Source: Annulohypoxylon bovei var. microspora (taxonomy: Eukaryota > Ascomycota > Sordariomycetes > Xylariales > Hypoxylaceae). Taken from it: a stretch of DNA of 64,000 nucleotides. Of this stretch, positions 1-11,790 are shown one piece after another. Numbering within the stretch: position 1 is the stretch's first letter; the number at the start of each line of letters is the position of its first letter. The DNA is taken from positions 248,001 to 312,000 of the forward strand of contig MU405219.1 in the NCBI GenBank assembly GCA_022836615.1, in the 5' to 3' direction. The position numbers were made by a program, and so were the translations under genes. The notes beneath the pieces were generated by a model that had not been told where the DNA came from, ran no database searches, and saw only the letters and a list, made by a program, of their open reading frames with translations.

Positions 1-1823
1 TTTATGGGTCTGTGGCTGACGAGTTAGCGGCCAGTGCACCTGTAAGCTTTCGGACTTTTTAAAGTTTAACGGGTCAGGTCCACTTTTAGCTATCCCCTGC
101 AACAGATCATTCAGGGTTCCAATACAATACGTAATTGTTCGATATACCTAGGAGGTACTCAACATTGAATGAGAGGTATTCAGAGCTACCATTTGATTTC
201 CTCAATATGAGTTCCTTTAGTCTTTGCACCCTTCAAATCTCCCTAGATTTATCGCATGATTTACGTTACTCAAGTGTACCCTTAATATATAGCATAGCTA
301 CAAGAACGTATGGTGATGTCGTCCAACGCAACGTCTTGTGGTAACACCTACCTAGTATAGAATCATTCGAGAATATGCGACATGTCGACCCCATCATACT
401 AGCTCATGCTATGAGCTAAATTGGATGTGATGTTTCCGAGTTTATGTCACTGCCGGATCAGGTTGTTGAAGCTTGTCCCGAGAAGTGATGCGAAAACGGC
501 ATGCTTCGAGATGCAACCGAGCCAGCCTATCGGACACCAGTCGAGAAATGCATAAATGCTTGGTACAATAGCAGGCCGCATGGAGGATGGGAGCAATTGC
601 TACCAGCATTTTTCATCGAGGATTACCTATAATTGCGTGAATTATTGACATGTGTATTAGATATTTCAAGCTTGTGGAATAGAGAATCTTCGAATATCTA
701 CATAGGTACCTACTAGTATACAACAAATCCTGCAGCTCAACTTCAACAGCATTACGTCAGGTGGAGATTGTCACTCAGGCGCTAATTTGACAGCTATATC
801 ATGATGAGTTAAATACCTGCCTATTATTCACTCCTTTAAATATCTCTTTCCAGCGCGAAGATTTGAATTGCTCTGGACACATATAGATGCAGATATTATA
901 GAGTGTGTTCAAGATTAATGTATAAAAGTTTTCCTAATAAAATACAGGTATGTACATATAGTTGTATGACTTTAATGACCCATCCCACTGCTGCATATCC
1001 ATTTGGATATATAACAAGAGACAATTAAAACAAATAAAAAGGCTCAAACCTTGGAGGGTGAAAATAACTCAGGGATAGCCTCACCACTCAGCTCCAGGCA
1101 ATATAATAAAGATTATGAGTACCTGATAGGTAGGTTAGGTACCTAGGTAGGTACCTGGTACGGAGTACGGAGTAGTGAGGGGTTTATTGCTACTTCCGTC
1201 GCCTACACAGCTACGTAAGCGGGGTTATATGGTTGAATAGATGGATGGACTTTCCTTGTACCAACTACGTAAGTAGCTCCCCCTCATTGATAAATGATAA
1301 GAGCTTCTTTTTCTACACTAAAGTTGATGAAATTGGCGTGGTTGTTTTTTTACCCCAAAAAATATGACATACTCTGACGAGGTGAGAGTCTAGTGCCTGT
1401 AAGCAGTCTTTTTCCCTCGTCACATTCAACATACATTTCTGTACTACAACCTCCGGAGCCACAAACCAGTGGACGGACCGATTGGTGTCTCTTAATTGCG
1501 ATAAATTTATAGGTATCTCCTGACACCTTCGTTCAAGGTCGATTCCGTGGGCTGATTCAAGTACGAAAAGAACGCACTACAGGGTCCTTGTTACCACACA
1601 CATTCGCCCATCCACGCATCCACATATCCAACCTAGCTCAACCTTTACTCAACCTTAGATGCATATAACCTACCTCCATCAGGTACTTTAATTAAACCAC
1701 CTCCCACCTTTTATCTGGCGGGACTCGGACTCTTCACCCTAGTCCGCTATATCACTACGCTTCGAACTCGAAATCCTCCTAGAATCCTTACATCTACGCT
1801 TCCCAATAAATATATCTACCAAT
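1..1823. other. intergenic region and 5' flank of phosphofructokinase
   Basis: I see no supportable gene here; open frames are short and carry no recognisable protein. The left 1.1 kb is AT-leaning. A TAGG/ACCT tract lies at about 1127-1155, followed at 1159-1175 by two copies of TACGGAGT, a motif I associate with intergenic DNA of sordariomycetes. The last 250 bases are pyrimidine-rich (CACC, CTTC and TACC runs), as in fungal promoters and 5' leaders, and lead into the phosphofructokinase start. Confidence 0.6.
1127..1175. repeat. TAGG/ACCT tract with doubled TACGGAGT
   Basis: A run of TAGGTAGG and its complement TACCTAGG, then two head-to-tail TACGGAGT units at 1159-1175. The tract is partly palindromic. 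Similar tetranucleotide tracts recur in other intergenic parts of this window. Confidence 0.7.
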
Positions 1824-4430
1824 ATGGCTACTCCAAAGAAGAAGATCGCCGTCATGACCTCTGGCGGTGACTCGCCTGGCATGAACGCCGTTGTTCGAGC
1901 CGTCGTACGTATGGCAATCCACGTAGGGTGCAACCCCTATTGTGTCTACGAGGGCTACGAAGGCCTGGTTCAGGGCGGCAACTTCATCAGGAAGATGGAA
2001 TGGAACGATGTCCGAGGATACCTCTCCGAAGGCGGCACGTTGATAGGCACCGCAAGGTGTATGGCCTTCTATGAACGTCCGGGGCGCCTAACTGCTGCCA
2101 AGAACCTAATTCTCAACGGCATCGATGCCCTCATCATTTGCGGTGGTGATGGCTCTCTTACTGGTGCTGACAGATTCCGAGCCGAATGGCCTTCGCTACT
2201 GGAAGAGCTCGTATCGACCGGTCAACTCGATGCGAAGCAGATCGAGCCCTACCGGTACCTCAACATCGTTGGACTTGTCGGGTCGATCGACAATGACCTT
2301 TCTGGAACCGACGCAACCATTGGTGCTTATTCCGCCCTGGCACGTATTTGCGAGATGGTTGATTATATCGAGGCTACTGCTTCCTCCCACTCCCGAGCTT
2401 TCGTTATAGAAGTTATGGGAAGGCATTGTGGTTGGCTTGCTCTAATGGCGGGCGTGGCTACTGGTGCTGATTTCATCTTCATTCCTGAGAAACCTAGAGA
2501 GGATAACTGGAAAGAAGAAATGAATCAGGTCATTAGGAAGGTACGTATTTCATCTTGGAGGTCTAGCCCGGCGACTAATTAAGGCTAATGTTCCAAGCAC
2601 CGGGATTGGGGAAAACGCAAAACCATCGTCATCATCGCTGAAGGTGCCCTAGACAGGCACGGAACTAAAATCACACCGGAGATGGTAAAGGATCTCTTAG
2701 CCGACAAATCGGGTCTGGCCCTTGATACCCGCATCACTACTCTCGGTCATGTTCAAAGAGGTGGCACTGCGGTAGCATATGACAGGATGCTCGCCACGTT
2801 ACAGGGAGTGGAGGCCGTCAAGGCCGTCCTCGAGGCAACGCCGGAGACCGAAACTTGTGTCATCGCTATTACCGAGAACAAGATCGTCAGAAAGCCCTTG
2901 ATGAAGGCCGTCCAAGAAACCAAGCAGGTAGCTACGGCCATCGACGCACAAGATTTTGACAGAGCCATGTCTCTGCGGGACACTGAATTTTCCGACCAAT
3001 ACAAATCATATATGATGACTACGACGATGGGACTTGATCAGGACATACACCTAGAGGACAGTAAAGTACGTCTATATGGGAAATGTAGCGTTGGTTGCAA
3101 TGGACGCTAACTCTTTGTAGCGAATGAAGATCGGCTTTATCAACGTAGGGGCACCCGCTGGTGGTATGAACGCCGCGATCCGTGCAGGCGTAGCTTACTG
3201 TCGATCTCGTAAGATATCCCTACCACTTAAACCCCTATCTTCCAATTCAAGAGCTTTTTTTCTTTTCTAAGCTTGTCGGATATAATAACTCCAGATATAT
3301 AGGTTACTGACCTAAATGTTATAGGGGGACATGAACCTCTTGCAATCCACAATGGTTTCGCTGGCTTTGCTCGACATCACGGCGACAAACCTCTCGGTGC
3401 CGTACGGCATTTTGATTGGTTGGAGGTCGATGGATGGGCAAGCAAGGGAGGCTCAGAGATAGGAACAAACCGTGAGCTTCCAGAAGAATCTGGCATAGAA
3501 CTGATTGCCAGATTGATTGAAAAGTACGAATTTGATGCGCTGTTCTTGATCGGTGGATTCGAGGCCTTCCACTCCGTCTCACAGCTACGCAAAGCTAGGG
3601 CCAGGTTCCCCTCGCTTTGCATTCCTATGACTCTGCTGCCGGCGACTATTTCGAACAATGTTCCTGGCACAGAATATTCTCTAGGATCTGATACTTGTCT
3701 AAATGAACTCGTCGCCTACTGTGACAAGATCAAACAGTCTGCCTCAGCCACTCGGAGGCGAGTTTTCGTCATCGAAACTCAGGGTGGTCGGTGTGGATAT
3801 GTGGCAATTTTAGGGGGGCTAGGTGTCGGCGCAAGCGCCGTCTACATTCCAGAAGAGGGGATCAGTTTAGAGATGTTGACCGCAGATGTGAAGCATCTGA
3901 AGGAGGTTTTCAAGAAAGATAGAGGCCAATCGCGGGCGGGGCGGTTAATTCTCGTCAATGAAAAGGCGAGCAAAGTCTTCTCGGCCAAGCTCATCGCGGA
4001 TATTATCCGCGAGGAAGCTCACGACCGATTTGAGTCTCGAGACAGCATTCCCGGTCACGTTCAGCAAGGCGGTGTCCCCTCGGCCATGGACAGGTGCCGT
4101 GCTGTCAGACTAGCTATCAAGTGCATACAGCATCTTGAGAAGTACGGACCAAAGCCCCAGAAGAATCCCGAGAAGATCAGCAAGGACCCCTTAAGCGCGT
4201 CCGTCATTGGCATACAAGGTGCGGACGTGGTCTTCTCGCCGATGGAGATATTAGAGGAGGAGGAAACTGACTGGAAGAACCGGCGGCCCACGGTTGCCCA
4301 CTGGTTAGATAACAAGGAAGTCGTAGACATTCTCGGTGGGCGTCCGGAGTACCCGTTGCCGGAAAAGAGCCTGGTCGGACTCATTGCCAAGGACGCAAAG
4401 CGCGGGCTTATCGGGGATTCAAATAATTAA
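1824..4430 (+). CDS. pfkA: ATP-dependent 6-phosphofructokinase
   Basis: This enzyme phosphorylates fructose 6-phosphate with ATP to give fructose 1,6-bisphosphate, the committed step of glycolysis, in the cytosol. Four exons (1824-2540, 2598-3065, 3121-3208, 3325-4430) give 792 residues, the usual size of the duplicated eukaryotic enzyme. The N-terminal catalytic half has the Gly-rich nucleotide loop [14 protein letters not shown] (about residues 13-26), the catalytic GSIDND stretch near residue 153 and GHVQRGG further on. The C-terminal regulatory half starts near residue 397 with [16 protein letters not shown] and has GHVQQGG. Introns have GTACGT/GTAAG donors and TAG or AAG acceptors. The ATG at 1824 sits in CCAATATGGC and opens the conserved N-terminus. 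The family assignment is very secure; the symbol follows the usual fungal name. Confidence 0.96.
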
Positions 4431-6692
4431 AAAGACTGGCGAGTAGGCTAGGGTGGGATTAAGGGGCTAGAGCATCGGGTCGGTACCTAGGTAGATAGAT
4501 TGGGACGGTTATGCGCTCACGTTTATGATTCTCCTTCGGGGCTAAGGAAATACATATATTCTTCAATTGTTCTATGTTTATCTTCCTGTGATATTTTTGC
4601 TTAGTCCTTTGATGAGTTGACTAGACGTATACGCTCATATAAATTTCCGGCTTCACGATATATACATCATGGGAAGGAGCTTATTTTCAATTATAAACAA
4701 TTTCGTCGGTATGTTCCGTCGTCGAGCCTCCGTACATTCGGGTGACTACTCCGGATTCCCTCGAAGGGGTAATTTCTAGTTGGTTATCCAGGCATCCAAG
4801 TGGCTTCAAGTACGTAGGTATAATCCTACTACTCCTAGAACAATCTATGCGATGGATTCTCAGCACGTGAATTGTGTGAAGATCGACGTTGAATGGAACA
4901 CTCGTGTAACCATATATAAGACCAAGACCCAGCTTCTATAACTCAAAGGGCAAGGTAAAGTCCGTGGATACCGGGCATCTCGCGTGCGTGAGGGAGGGGC
5001 TATAAGAGATCGGGTCCTTAGGATCGTCAACCTGGATGATCCCAAACACGTCCGAACTGTATCCGTATGTACGTCAAAGTTTGGATACTCCGGGGTATCA
5101 ATCGCAACTGATTGGATAAACCAACTAATTCTGCGCACTGCGTTTCAACGGAATTTCGAGTACCTAGCATCTGATGTCTTCTACTTAAGCGGTTCAACCG
5201 CATCGGAAATCCAGAGCTTCGGGACCGTGTTCATCGCCCAGGTCCCGAATCAAACGACGTCCTAAAGGGCACGCACGAGCTGTACCAAAACCAACCCCAA
5301 CTACAGATAGCGGGGAAGCGTTTGCGCTATTTTGTAAAAAGGATTCCCGGATCCTTAACGGTGTTCCTTATACTAGTGGATCTTGGTCAATGACGTTATC
5401 TCCTAAATATCAGCAGATAGGCTCTTTGGTGAATATATTGGGTTAGTCGAGGGATCGTAGGTTAACAGATAGGTACCTATGTACATGTAGGTAGTTGAGG
5501 GTGTGGGATAGTTTCGCCACAGTCTTCCACGTCTTCCACCCGTGCGTTTCTCAAGCAAGCCACAGCGTCTCAAAAAGGTAAGGATATGTTCGGGACGACC
5601 GTTAGAATGTTCGGTCCGTTTGGTCCAATCTGGTGCCAACCTCATTTATTCTTGGTATCAATTTTCTCAGCTTACATACAGACTACGTACCTAAGGTATG
5701 TTCATGATAATGCTCAAAGGTTTTCGAAGCCATCCTAACAATCATATGCGTATACAACTAATATATCCTGTAGTCAAAGTCGTTATTGGAACCATATCCC
5801 ATCACCTGGTACTACCTAATAAGAATAATCATAGTAGGATACTAGAATTGGGGCTCTGTTAACTCGACCTTAGACAACAGTTATGTAAGTGATAATTATT
5901 CCGATATATCTGAGACAACTTGGACTGTTTCTGTCCTACCATCCTCTTATATCGGTTGGTTGTTAGTTGCTGTGAAATCGGCGTAGTTTCCCCTGGTGAC
6001 AATTCATCATCAGTCAAGCATCGAGAACCTTAGATGCAATTGGTCCCCTCGCTCTACACACATGTTCAGCAATCTCTTTTATCTCGCTTATAACTTTCAT
6101 AAGTTAGCCTTGGAGATCATCTACATAGGCTAGACTTGTTCACGCTAGGGCTGTCGATGGGGAGCAATGCACGTAGCCCCCAATCCTTCCCGATGCAACA
6201 TCGACTGCGGGTCCGGACCCGAGGAGCGGTGACCTTGACGATTTCTGCACGCATACTATACAGAAATATATATCAATGAGAATGCCTGTCCGATCTAAAA
6301 GACAGGATTACCTATTCGAGATCTGTTCGAGACGAGACCAGGCCTCATCCCATCAAATTAGGACATATGTATTTCCCTATGGACCCCTGCAGTTTCGACA
6401 GTAATTGGCTTACGAGAGATCCCAATGTCAATCGGGTTAATAAGATCACTCATCAGTCCCGCTTCACATGAACTTCTATTTTTCTAGTCTCTTATTTCTA
6501 TCGACGTCAATATCTCACCTCTTCTTACTCTTCTGTTCATTCTTTCCGCCTTTCCTCCCATTCCTTTCCTTACATTGACTATACTTTCTATATCCGGGCC
6601 TAGAGACTACCATGAGTGCCATTATTTTATGCTAGCATCCGACCTCTCACTAGCTACAATCATCTCCGAAAGTCTATGCGCTCTACAACAAA
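4431..6692. other. intergenic region
   Basis: 2.26 kb between the phosphofructokinase stop and the lectin-like gene. Frames of up to 93 codons exist around 4984-5265, but they have no recognisable domain, no splice continuation and unremarkable codon use. From about 6430 to 6690 the DNA becomes very pyrimidine-rich (CTTTCC, CTTCTTAC), consistent with promoter and 5' leader of the next gene. Confidence 0.55.
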
Positions 6693-8364
6693 ATGGCGAA
6701 ACTCACGTCGTTATTTCAAATTTCAATATGGCTGCTAGCTGGACAGGTATCGTGCGGGTCGATCGCAGCGTGGTTGAATTCAAGAGGACCTAGTTTCATA
6801 ATGCAGGACGACGACACAGGCGGTATACGATATAGTCTCTGCAACGGCAACCACACGCCGATATTTCCAGACGACAAGACGCTCGCAGCCCCTTTCTACA
6901 ACTTCATTCCCAAGAACAAGACGAGTCTGGCCGCGGCCGGATGGACCGATAGCGAGACCGCCTGGGTGAGTTGAAGCTAAGACCGCTCTCATCATCGCGA
7001 GATGAGCTAAGTGGATCCTGTCAGATTGTACGAGCTTGCTGACGCCAGCGAACAGGCGTCTATCTTCTATTTAGATAACAACGACGAGATTGTCAATGCG
7101 CTGCTGAAATGTGATTGGAACACGGGGCATTGGCAAAATACAGGCGAGTACGTTACTTCGGGAGGCGCGCCTAAGGTATCCCCGACCTCGGCTTTATCAG
7201 TCGTGCTGCTAGGGTCCATGGATGGATATCGTGTTTACTATAACGACCTCGAGGGAGCTTTGCATCAGATTGGGTACACGACTGCCACGTCCTGGGCGTA
7301 CTATGGCTTGGTTTCGAACGACAAAACCTCAGCCCAGGCCATCGGGACCACGTTCTCCAAGAAGAACATCACGGTCGTACGGCCTAGAGACGACGGCAAC
7401 ATGGGGGTGTCGCGCCTGTTCAGCGACAACCTCTGGCATCTCTGTGAGTCATCCTCCGCGCCCCCTCCCCCCAACCGCAACACTAACACCGCTCCCAGCC
7501 TCCTTCCCCGAGCCCCTAGCGGGAAGCAACGCCACCAACGCGACGCAAGCGGCGAACCTGACGCTGAGCACCAGCGCGGCCAACTTCAGCCTGCCGGCGT
7601 GGGACGGCAACGCGACGGCGCTGGCCGTCGGCATCGACAGCGCGTACACGCGCAGCGTCTTCTACGTCGGCACCGACCGCAGCGTGTACCAGGTCGGCAA
7701 CAAGGACTACGCCTGGAGCGTCTTCAACCAGACCACCGCCGACGCCTGGCCCGCCGCCGACGCCGCCGGCGCCCCCCTCGGCATCGCCAACGCCTTCGGC
7801 AGCGACGCCATGCGCCTGTACTACGTCAGCGGCGGCCGCGTCGTCGAGGCCAACGGCGACGGCGGCTCCTGGCAGGCCGCCACCGTGCTCGCCAGCTTCA
7901 ACGCGAGCCAGGCCGCCGCCTCGTCGGCGTCCAACTCGACGGACGACTCGGCCGGTGGCGGCGGCGGCCTGAGCGACGGCGCCAAGGTCGGCATCAGCGT
8001 CGGCGTGACGCTCGGCGTCATCGCGGTCGCGGGCATGGCGTGCGCGCTGTGGTTCCTGCGCTACCGCCAGCGCAGGCTCGACGAGAAGACGGCGGCGGCC
8101 GAGGGCGCGGGGTCGAGCGCCGCGAGCCCGGGCACCGCGTACGCGGGCACGGCGGCGGCGGCGGCGAGCAGCCACGACGGATACGCGGCTGTAGCCCAGG
8201 GGTACCCGGCGCAGAACGCGTACGGCCAACAGCAGGGCGTGTATTCGCAGCCGCAGCCGCCGGTCGACGGGTACGGGTATCCGCAGCAGGGCGCCGCGGG
8301 CCAGGACGGCGGGTGGGCGTATGCGACGCCGACGGCGGATCAGCAGCAGCAGCAGTATTATTAC

Positions 8365-8396
<32 letters not shown>

Positions 8397-8469
8397 CCCA
8401 CACGAGCTGGCCGAGCCGGAGAGGCCGGTGGAGTTGATGGGCGAGGGGCACTATAAGGAGGTGCCGTGA
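6693..8469 (+). CDS. secreted/type I membrane protein with lectin-like propeller repeats and poly-Q cytosolic tail
   Basis: Three exons (6693-6965, 7056-7443, 7499-8469) give 543 residues. A signal peptide (MAKLTSLFQISIWLLAGQVS) opens an extracellular region of about 360 residues with repeated blade-like units (e.g. GYRVYYNDLEGALHQIGY, SVFYVGTDRSVYQVG, MRLYYVSGGRVVEANG). These resemble fungal fucose-specific lectin beta-propellers, though I cannot verify that here. Many Asn-X-Ser/Thr sites are present (NATNAT, NLT, NFS, NQT, NAS). A Ser/Gly stalk leads to one membrane helix at about residues 384-406 (VGISVGVTLGVIAVAGMACA), stopped by RYRQRR. The tail is rich in Gly, Tyr, Pro and Ala and ends with poly-Q near residues 502-520. 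The first intron uses the acceptor at 7054-7055 behind a GCTGAC branch; the nearer CAG at 7023-7024 breaks frame. Exon 3 is far richer in GC than exons 1-2. Role unknown; a cell-surface sensor or adhesin is inference. Confidence 0.8.
8341..8396 (+). repeat. CAG/CAA repeat coding poly-glutamine
   Basis: Runs of CAG and CAA, interrupted by TATTATTACCAG, encode glutamine tracts in the cytosolic tail of the lectin-like membrane protein. Mixed CAG/CAA use suggests selection for glutamine rather than a simple slipping triplet. Confidence 0.85.
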
Positions 8470-11400
8470 TACCTACCTAGTTAAAAGATGAAGCGTGAAG
8501 CGGGTGGCAGCAGCGTTGCTTTAGATAAAAAGTTGACTCGGCGTTTATCTTTTACTTACCTAACCTTGGAAACTGGTGTCTGATGGTGGGGGTGGGTATC
8601 TTGACGCAATGCGGATATAAATCTATACTTATGGTGGGAAAGACGGGAGAGGGAAAAGAGGCGGCTTGCGTCTGTATATATACCTAGATGCCTCTCGCCA
8701 TGGTATTGCATATAATGTTGCATATACGTAATATAATGGCGTATAATATATGCTGTATAGCACGTCGCTGTTTGTGTTAATGCCAGGTCGTTAGTTTGGT
8801 GGATTGTAAGCATACCTAATGTATGGAATTAATGCGAATGATATTATCAAACCTTAATCCTAGAGATCATATCTCTAAACTCCATAAAACGAATTTCTAA
8901 TACTCGTATCTCATGTATCCCTTATGATTCTCTTGGGTAGAGTCAGTTTTTTAATAGTTTTATGTATAGATAGTTAATACCCCTGTTACGTTGGGGATGT
9001 GAGCTGAAAGTGAGGGTAATAGGATAACGAAAACTTGGAAGTGACAACGAAACCTCGTGTTTCTCTGACTATGTCGCGATAAATTATCAGTCGTTGAGTT
9101 AATACTTGAATGTTGGAATGTATACATGATGAAACTAGGGGAGATGAACTTCCAGAGATTATATGGCTAACTTCAGACATTATACACTTACCTTAGAATA
9201 TTATATTGTTGTCGGTATCTTTTTAGAAAGCGAGACTTTAATATTGAAAAACAATGATACCTAGTAAAGATGCCGATAGTGTTTGTATACTAGCCGCCCA
9301 TCTAGCCAAGTGGTATTTGTCACAAGATAGCTAAACATTCTACATTATCGTGGAGTGAACTGTTTGACGACTATTTAGAAAGAGCTAGTATAGAACGTAA
9401 CACGAAGAGTAACACTAATAGTAGGGGTACTTCTACCAATACTATTAGCTAACATGTTATACACGTCGGTGATCATAATCTCGTAGACTTTACTAATGGT
9501 TTTGCTGTGAGTGGACTTGCTCAATTCTCATCCACCAAAGACTAAGAAGGCACTCGGGAAACTCGCGAGACTTTTTAGAGTTATAATATCATGATAACTC
9601 TAGAATAGGGGGAAGATGGCATGATATAAAATGGGCTTTCGTATATCATATGCACCTTGAAGCGTGTTCCTGCTTCTAAGTGGATTCGAGTGAAGTCTCG
9701 ATAGTCGCGGACTAATAGTAACAGAGTTCGAACGGTCCAAGATATAACAGCCCCCGGCTCGGCCCGTGAACTCTGAAGTGTGGATCGGAGTATAATTGGA
9801 CAATTAGCTTTCACGAAGGAAGGGACAACAAACAGAACTCATCATATATCCAATGATGTTTAAGTTTATGATGGATTCTATGCTGGATTCAGGGGTATTC
9901 TGATCAGGGTTTATAAGAGGTTCATGAGAGTGACGGACCATCTCGCTCATCGGTGATTAGTCGTCTACATACCCAGATCCCTATACTTGATGCCCGACGA
10001 CTAGGTCGAGGATCGGATATAGTTCTTGATTATATATGGATAATGTAATGAATGCCTAATAGTCCGGGGAATCCTTGCGAATCTTGAAAAAGCACAGTTC
10101 ATGTCCTCCACAATAGTCGACCGAGAATCACTCGGGATCTATACTACCTTAGATATGGGTACGGAGTTACATTATTAGTCGATCATCACGAGGTGGTCTA
10201 AGCTTAGTTGACGATGGAGGCCTTACGAAAAAGCTAGACAGGGTAAAATACTAGGATTGGACTGCATTATTGCGTCAGCGTCCTCCCCACTGGTTTCGAC
10301 CCCACCATCTCTCCCTCCTTAGGCTTCTCTGCGCCTATCCGTCACAGTTTACCAACCTCGCTAACCACTCATCAACAGGTCTCGGTACCCCTCAGACTTG
10401 GCAGCTAGAATATGCAACAGGTTATGCGTATGATGCATTCGATCTCTCTTCGATCTCCTTCTACTATACGATTAGTGCGATGAGAGAAAAGAAGAAGGAT
10501 AGATAGAGAGAAAAACAAGTCTGGCGCAAATTCGGTGAAAATTACGTTCGGCATTTCTGACGCAGCGGCAGCAGCAGGATAGTATCGTGAGCAGATGTGG
10601 CGCGTGGCATTATCCGGCTATCTCATGGTCGATATTACATAGGCACTATGCACTTGGTCTGAAGGCGCAGCCTACTTGTATTTTGGCTGCCCAACTACGT
10701 CCGGCTGTTTGTCTCACCTACAGAAGTGGCCCTGCTGTCTCACGAGGGCCACCAGTCACGCTCAGCCTGCAGCGTCCTGCTGAGTGAGTAAGCGAAACGG
10801 AATTCTGCTACTGTTCTGCTACTAGTCGCTCCTATTCGGAGGGTCTATTCCCATTGAACACATCGAACACACGATGGGGCGAAGCTACACTATGAATGCA
10901 CAATTCCATCAATATCAGAATATTTCTATGTATTGATGCTTCTTTAGTCGCCCATTTCGCCTAGGTCGCCCTTCTCGCCTGATTCCGTGACGTTCTTCTC
11001 GTTACAACACCCGCAAACCTCCGTTCTCTTCGTACCCTACCTAGTACAGTAGCATCTGCCAGGTTGAGGGGATCCTACCTAGTAGTTTTAGCTTGCCAGC
11101 CCTAGCCTGCCTTGATTCCCCCTCCACCGCTCCAAGCCAGCCCCCCTGCCACTTTTTCTTGTGCTTTATTAGTCTCGGCCTGCCCAGTTACTGCTGTGGT
11201 ATGACGACGTTTGTCTTTCTTAGCTTCTTTCCAGCTTTCCAGAACAGAATTACATGTTTAAACGTTTTGACTCCCGACGAGATCTCGCATTTCCCGTCTT
11301 TAGAATCTATCAGTTTGTACGACTGTTTTGACACCCAATCCGACGATACTTTGTTAGCTTACCAGCAACGGTGCCAGTCCGGGATTCAAATCGTGTGACC

Positions 11401-11790
11401 CTCCATCAACTTCCGCGTCCTTCTGACACTTTCAGCTCCTAATAACCTAATAACTCACCCAAGCCCTTAACATTTTTCCAACCGTCGCTTAACTTCAAAC
11501 ACATCCCGCTAAGGAATAACGCCGCCTCAAGAGAAAAAAAATCCAAACTAGCAAGCCGTAGGACGCTACATACATACAAACCTACCTACCTACCTATTCC
11601 CAAGCGTCGATCCTTTCCCAATCAGCCCACAACTACTGAAGTTCCCTTCTACCCCGCTGCCGCTGCAGGAGTGACGCACTTAAGCGGTGAATGCTTCACC
11701 ACCCCCAATTGATAGGCTCATCCCTCCGTCTATCCTTCATACGATTCCCTTGAGCACAGACACGGACAGTCAAGCGTAAGACTCGAGGAG
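8470..11790. other. long intergenic region and 5' flank of the DUF8035-like gene
   Basis: 3.3 kb without a gene I can support. About 8470-10230 is AT-leaning with no frame of note. About 10260-11790 is less AT-rich and increasingly pyrimidine-rich; it has small frames (10270-10506, 10587-10787, 11093-11398) with Ser/Pro/Cys/Leu-rich products and no recognised domain, so I read it as promoter and possibly a long 5' leader. An ACCT tract lies at about 11580-11597. Confidence 0.5.

Noticed and set aside
4984..5265. 93-codon frame downstream of phosphofructokinase
   Set aside because: Opens with a non-ATG codon, no recognised motif, overlapping reverse frame of equal quality.
7516..8451. 311-codon reverse frame across the lectin-like gene
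   Set aside because: It is antisense to a very GC-rich coding exon and is all Arg/Val/Ala/Leu low complexity; such shadows arise automatically at high GC3.
10270..11398. Three small frames before the DUF8035-like gene
   Set aside because: Ser/Pro/Leu/Cys-rich translations of pyrimidine-rich leader DNA without domains.
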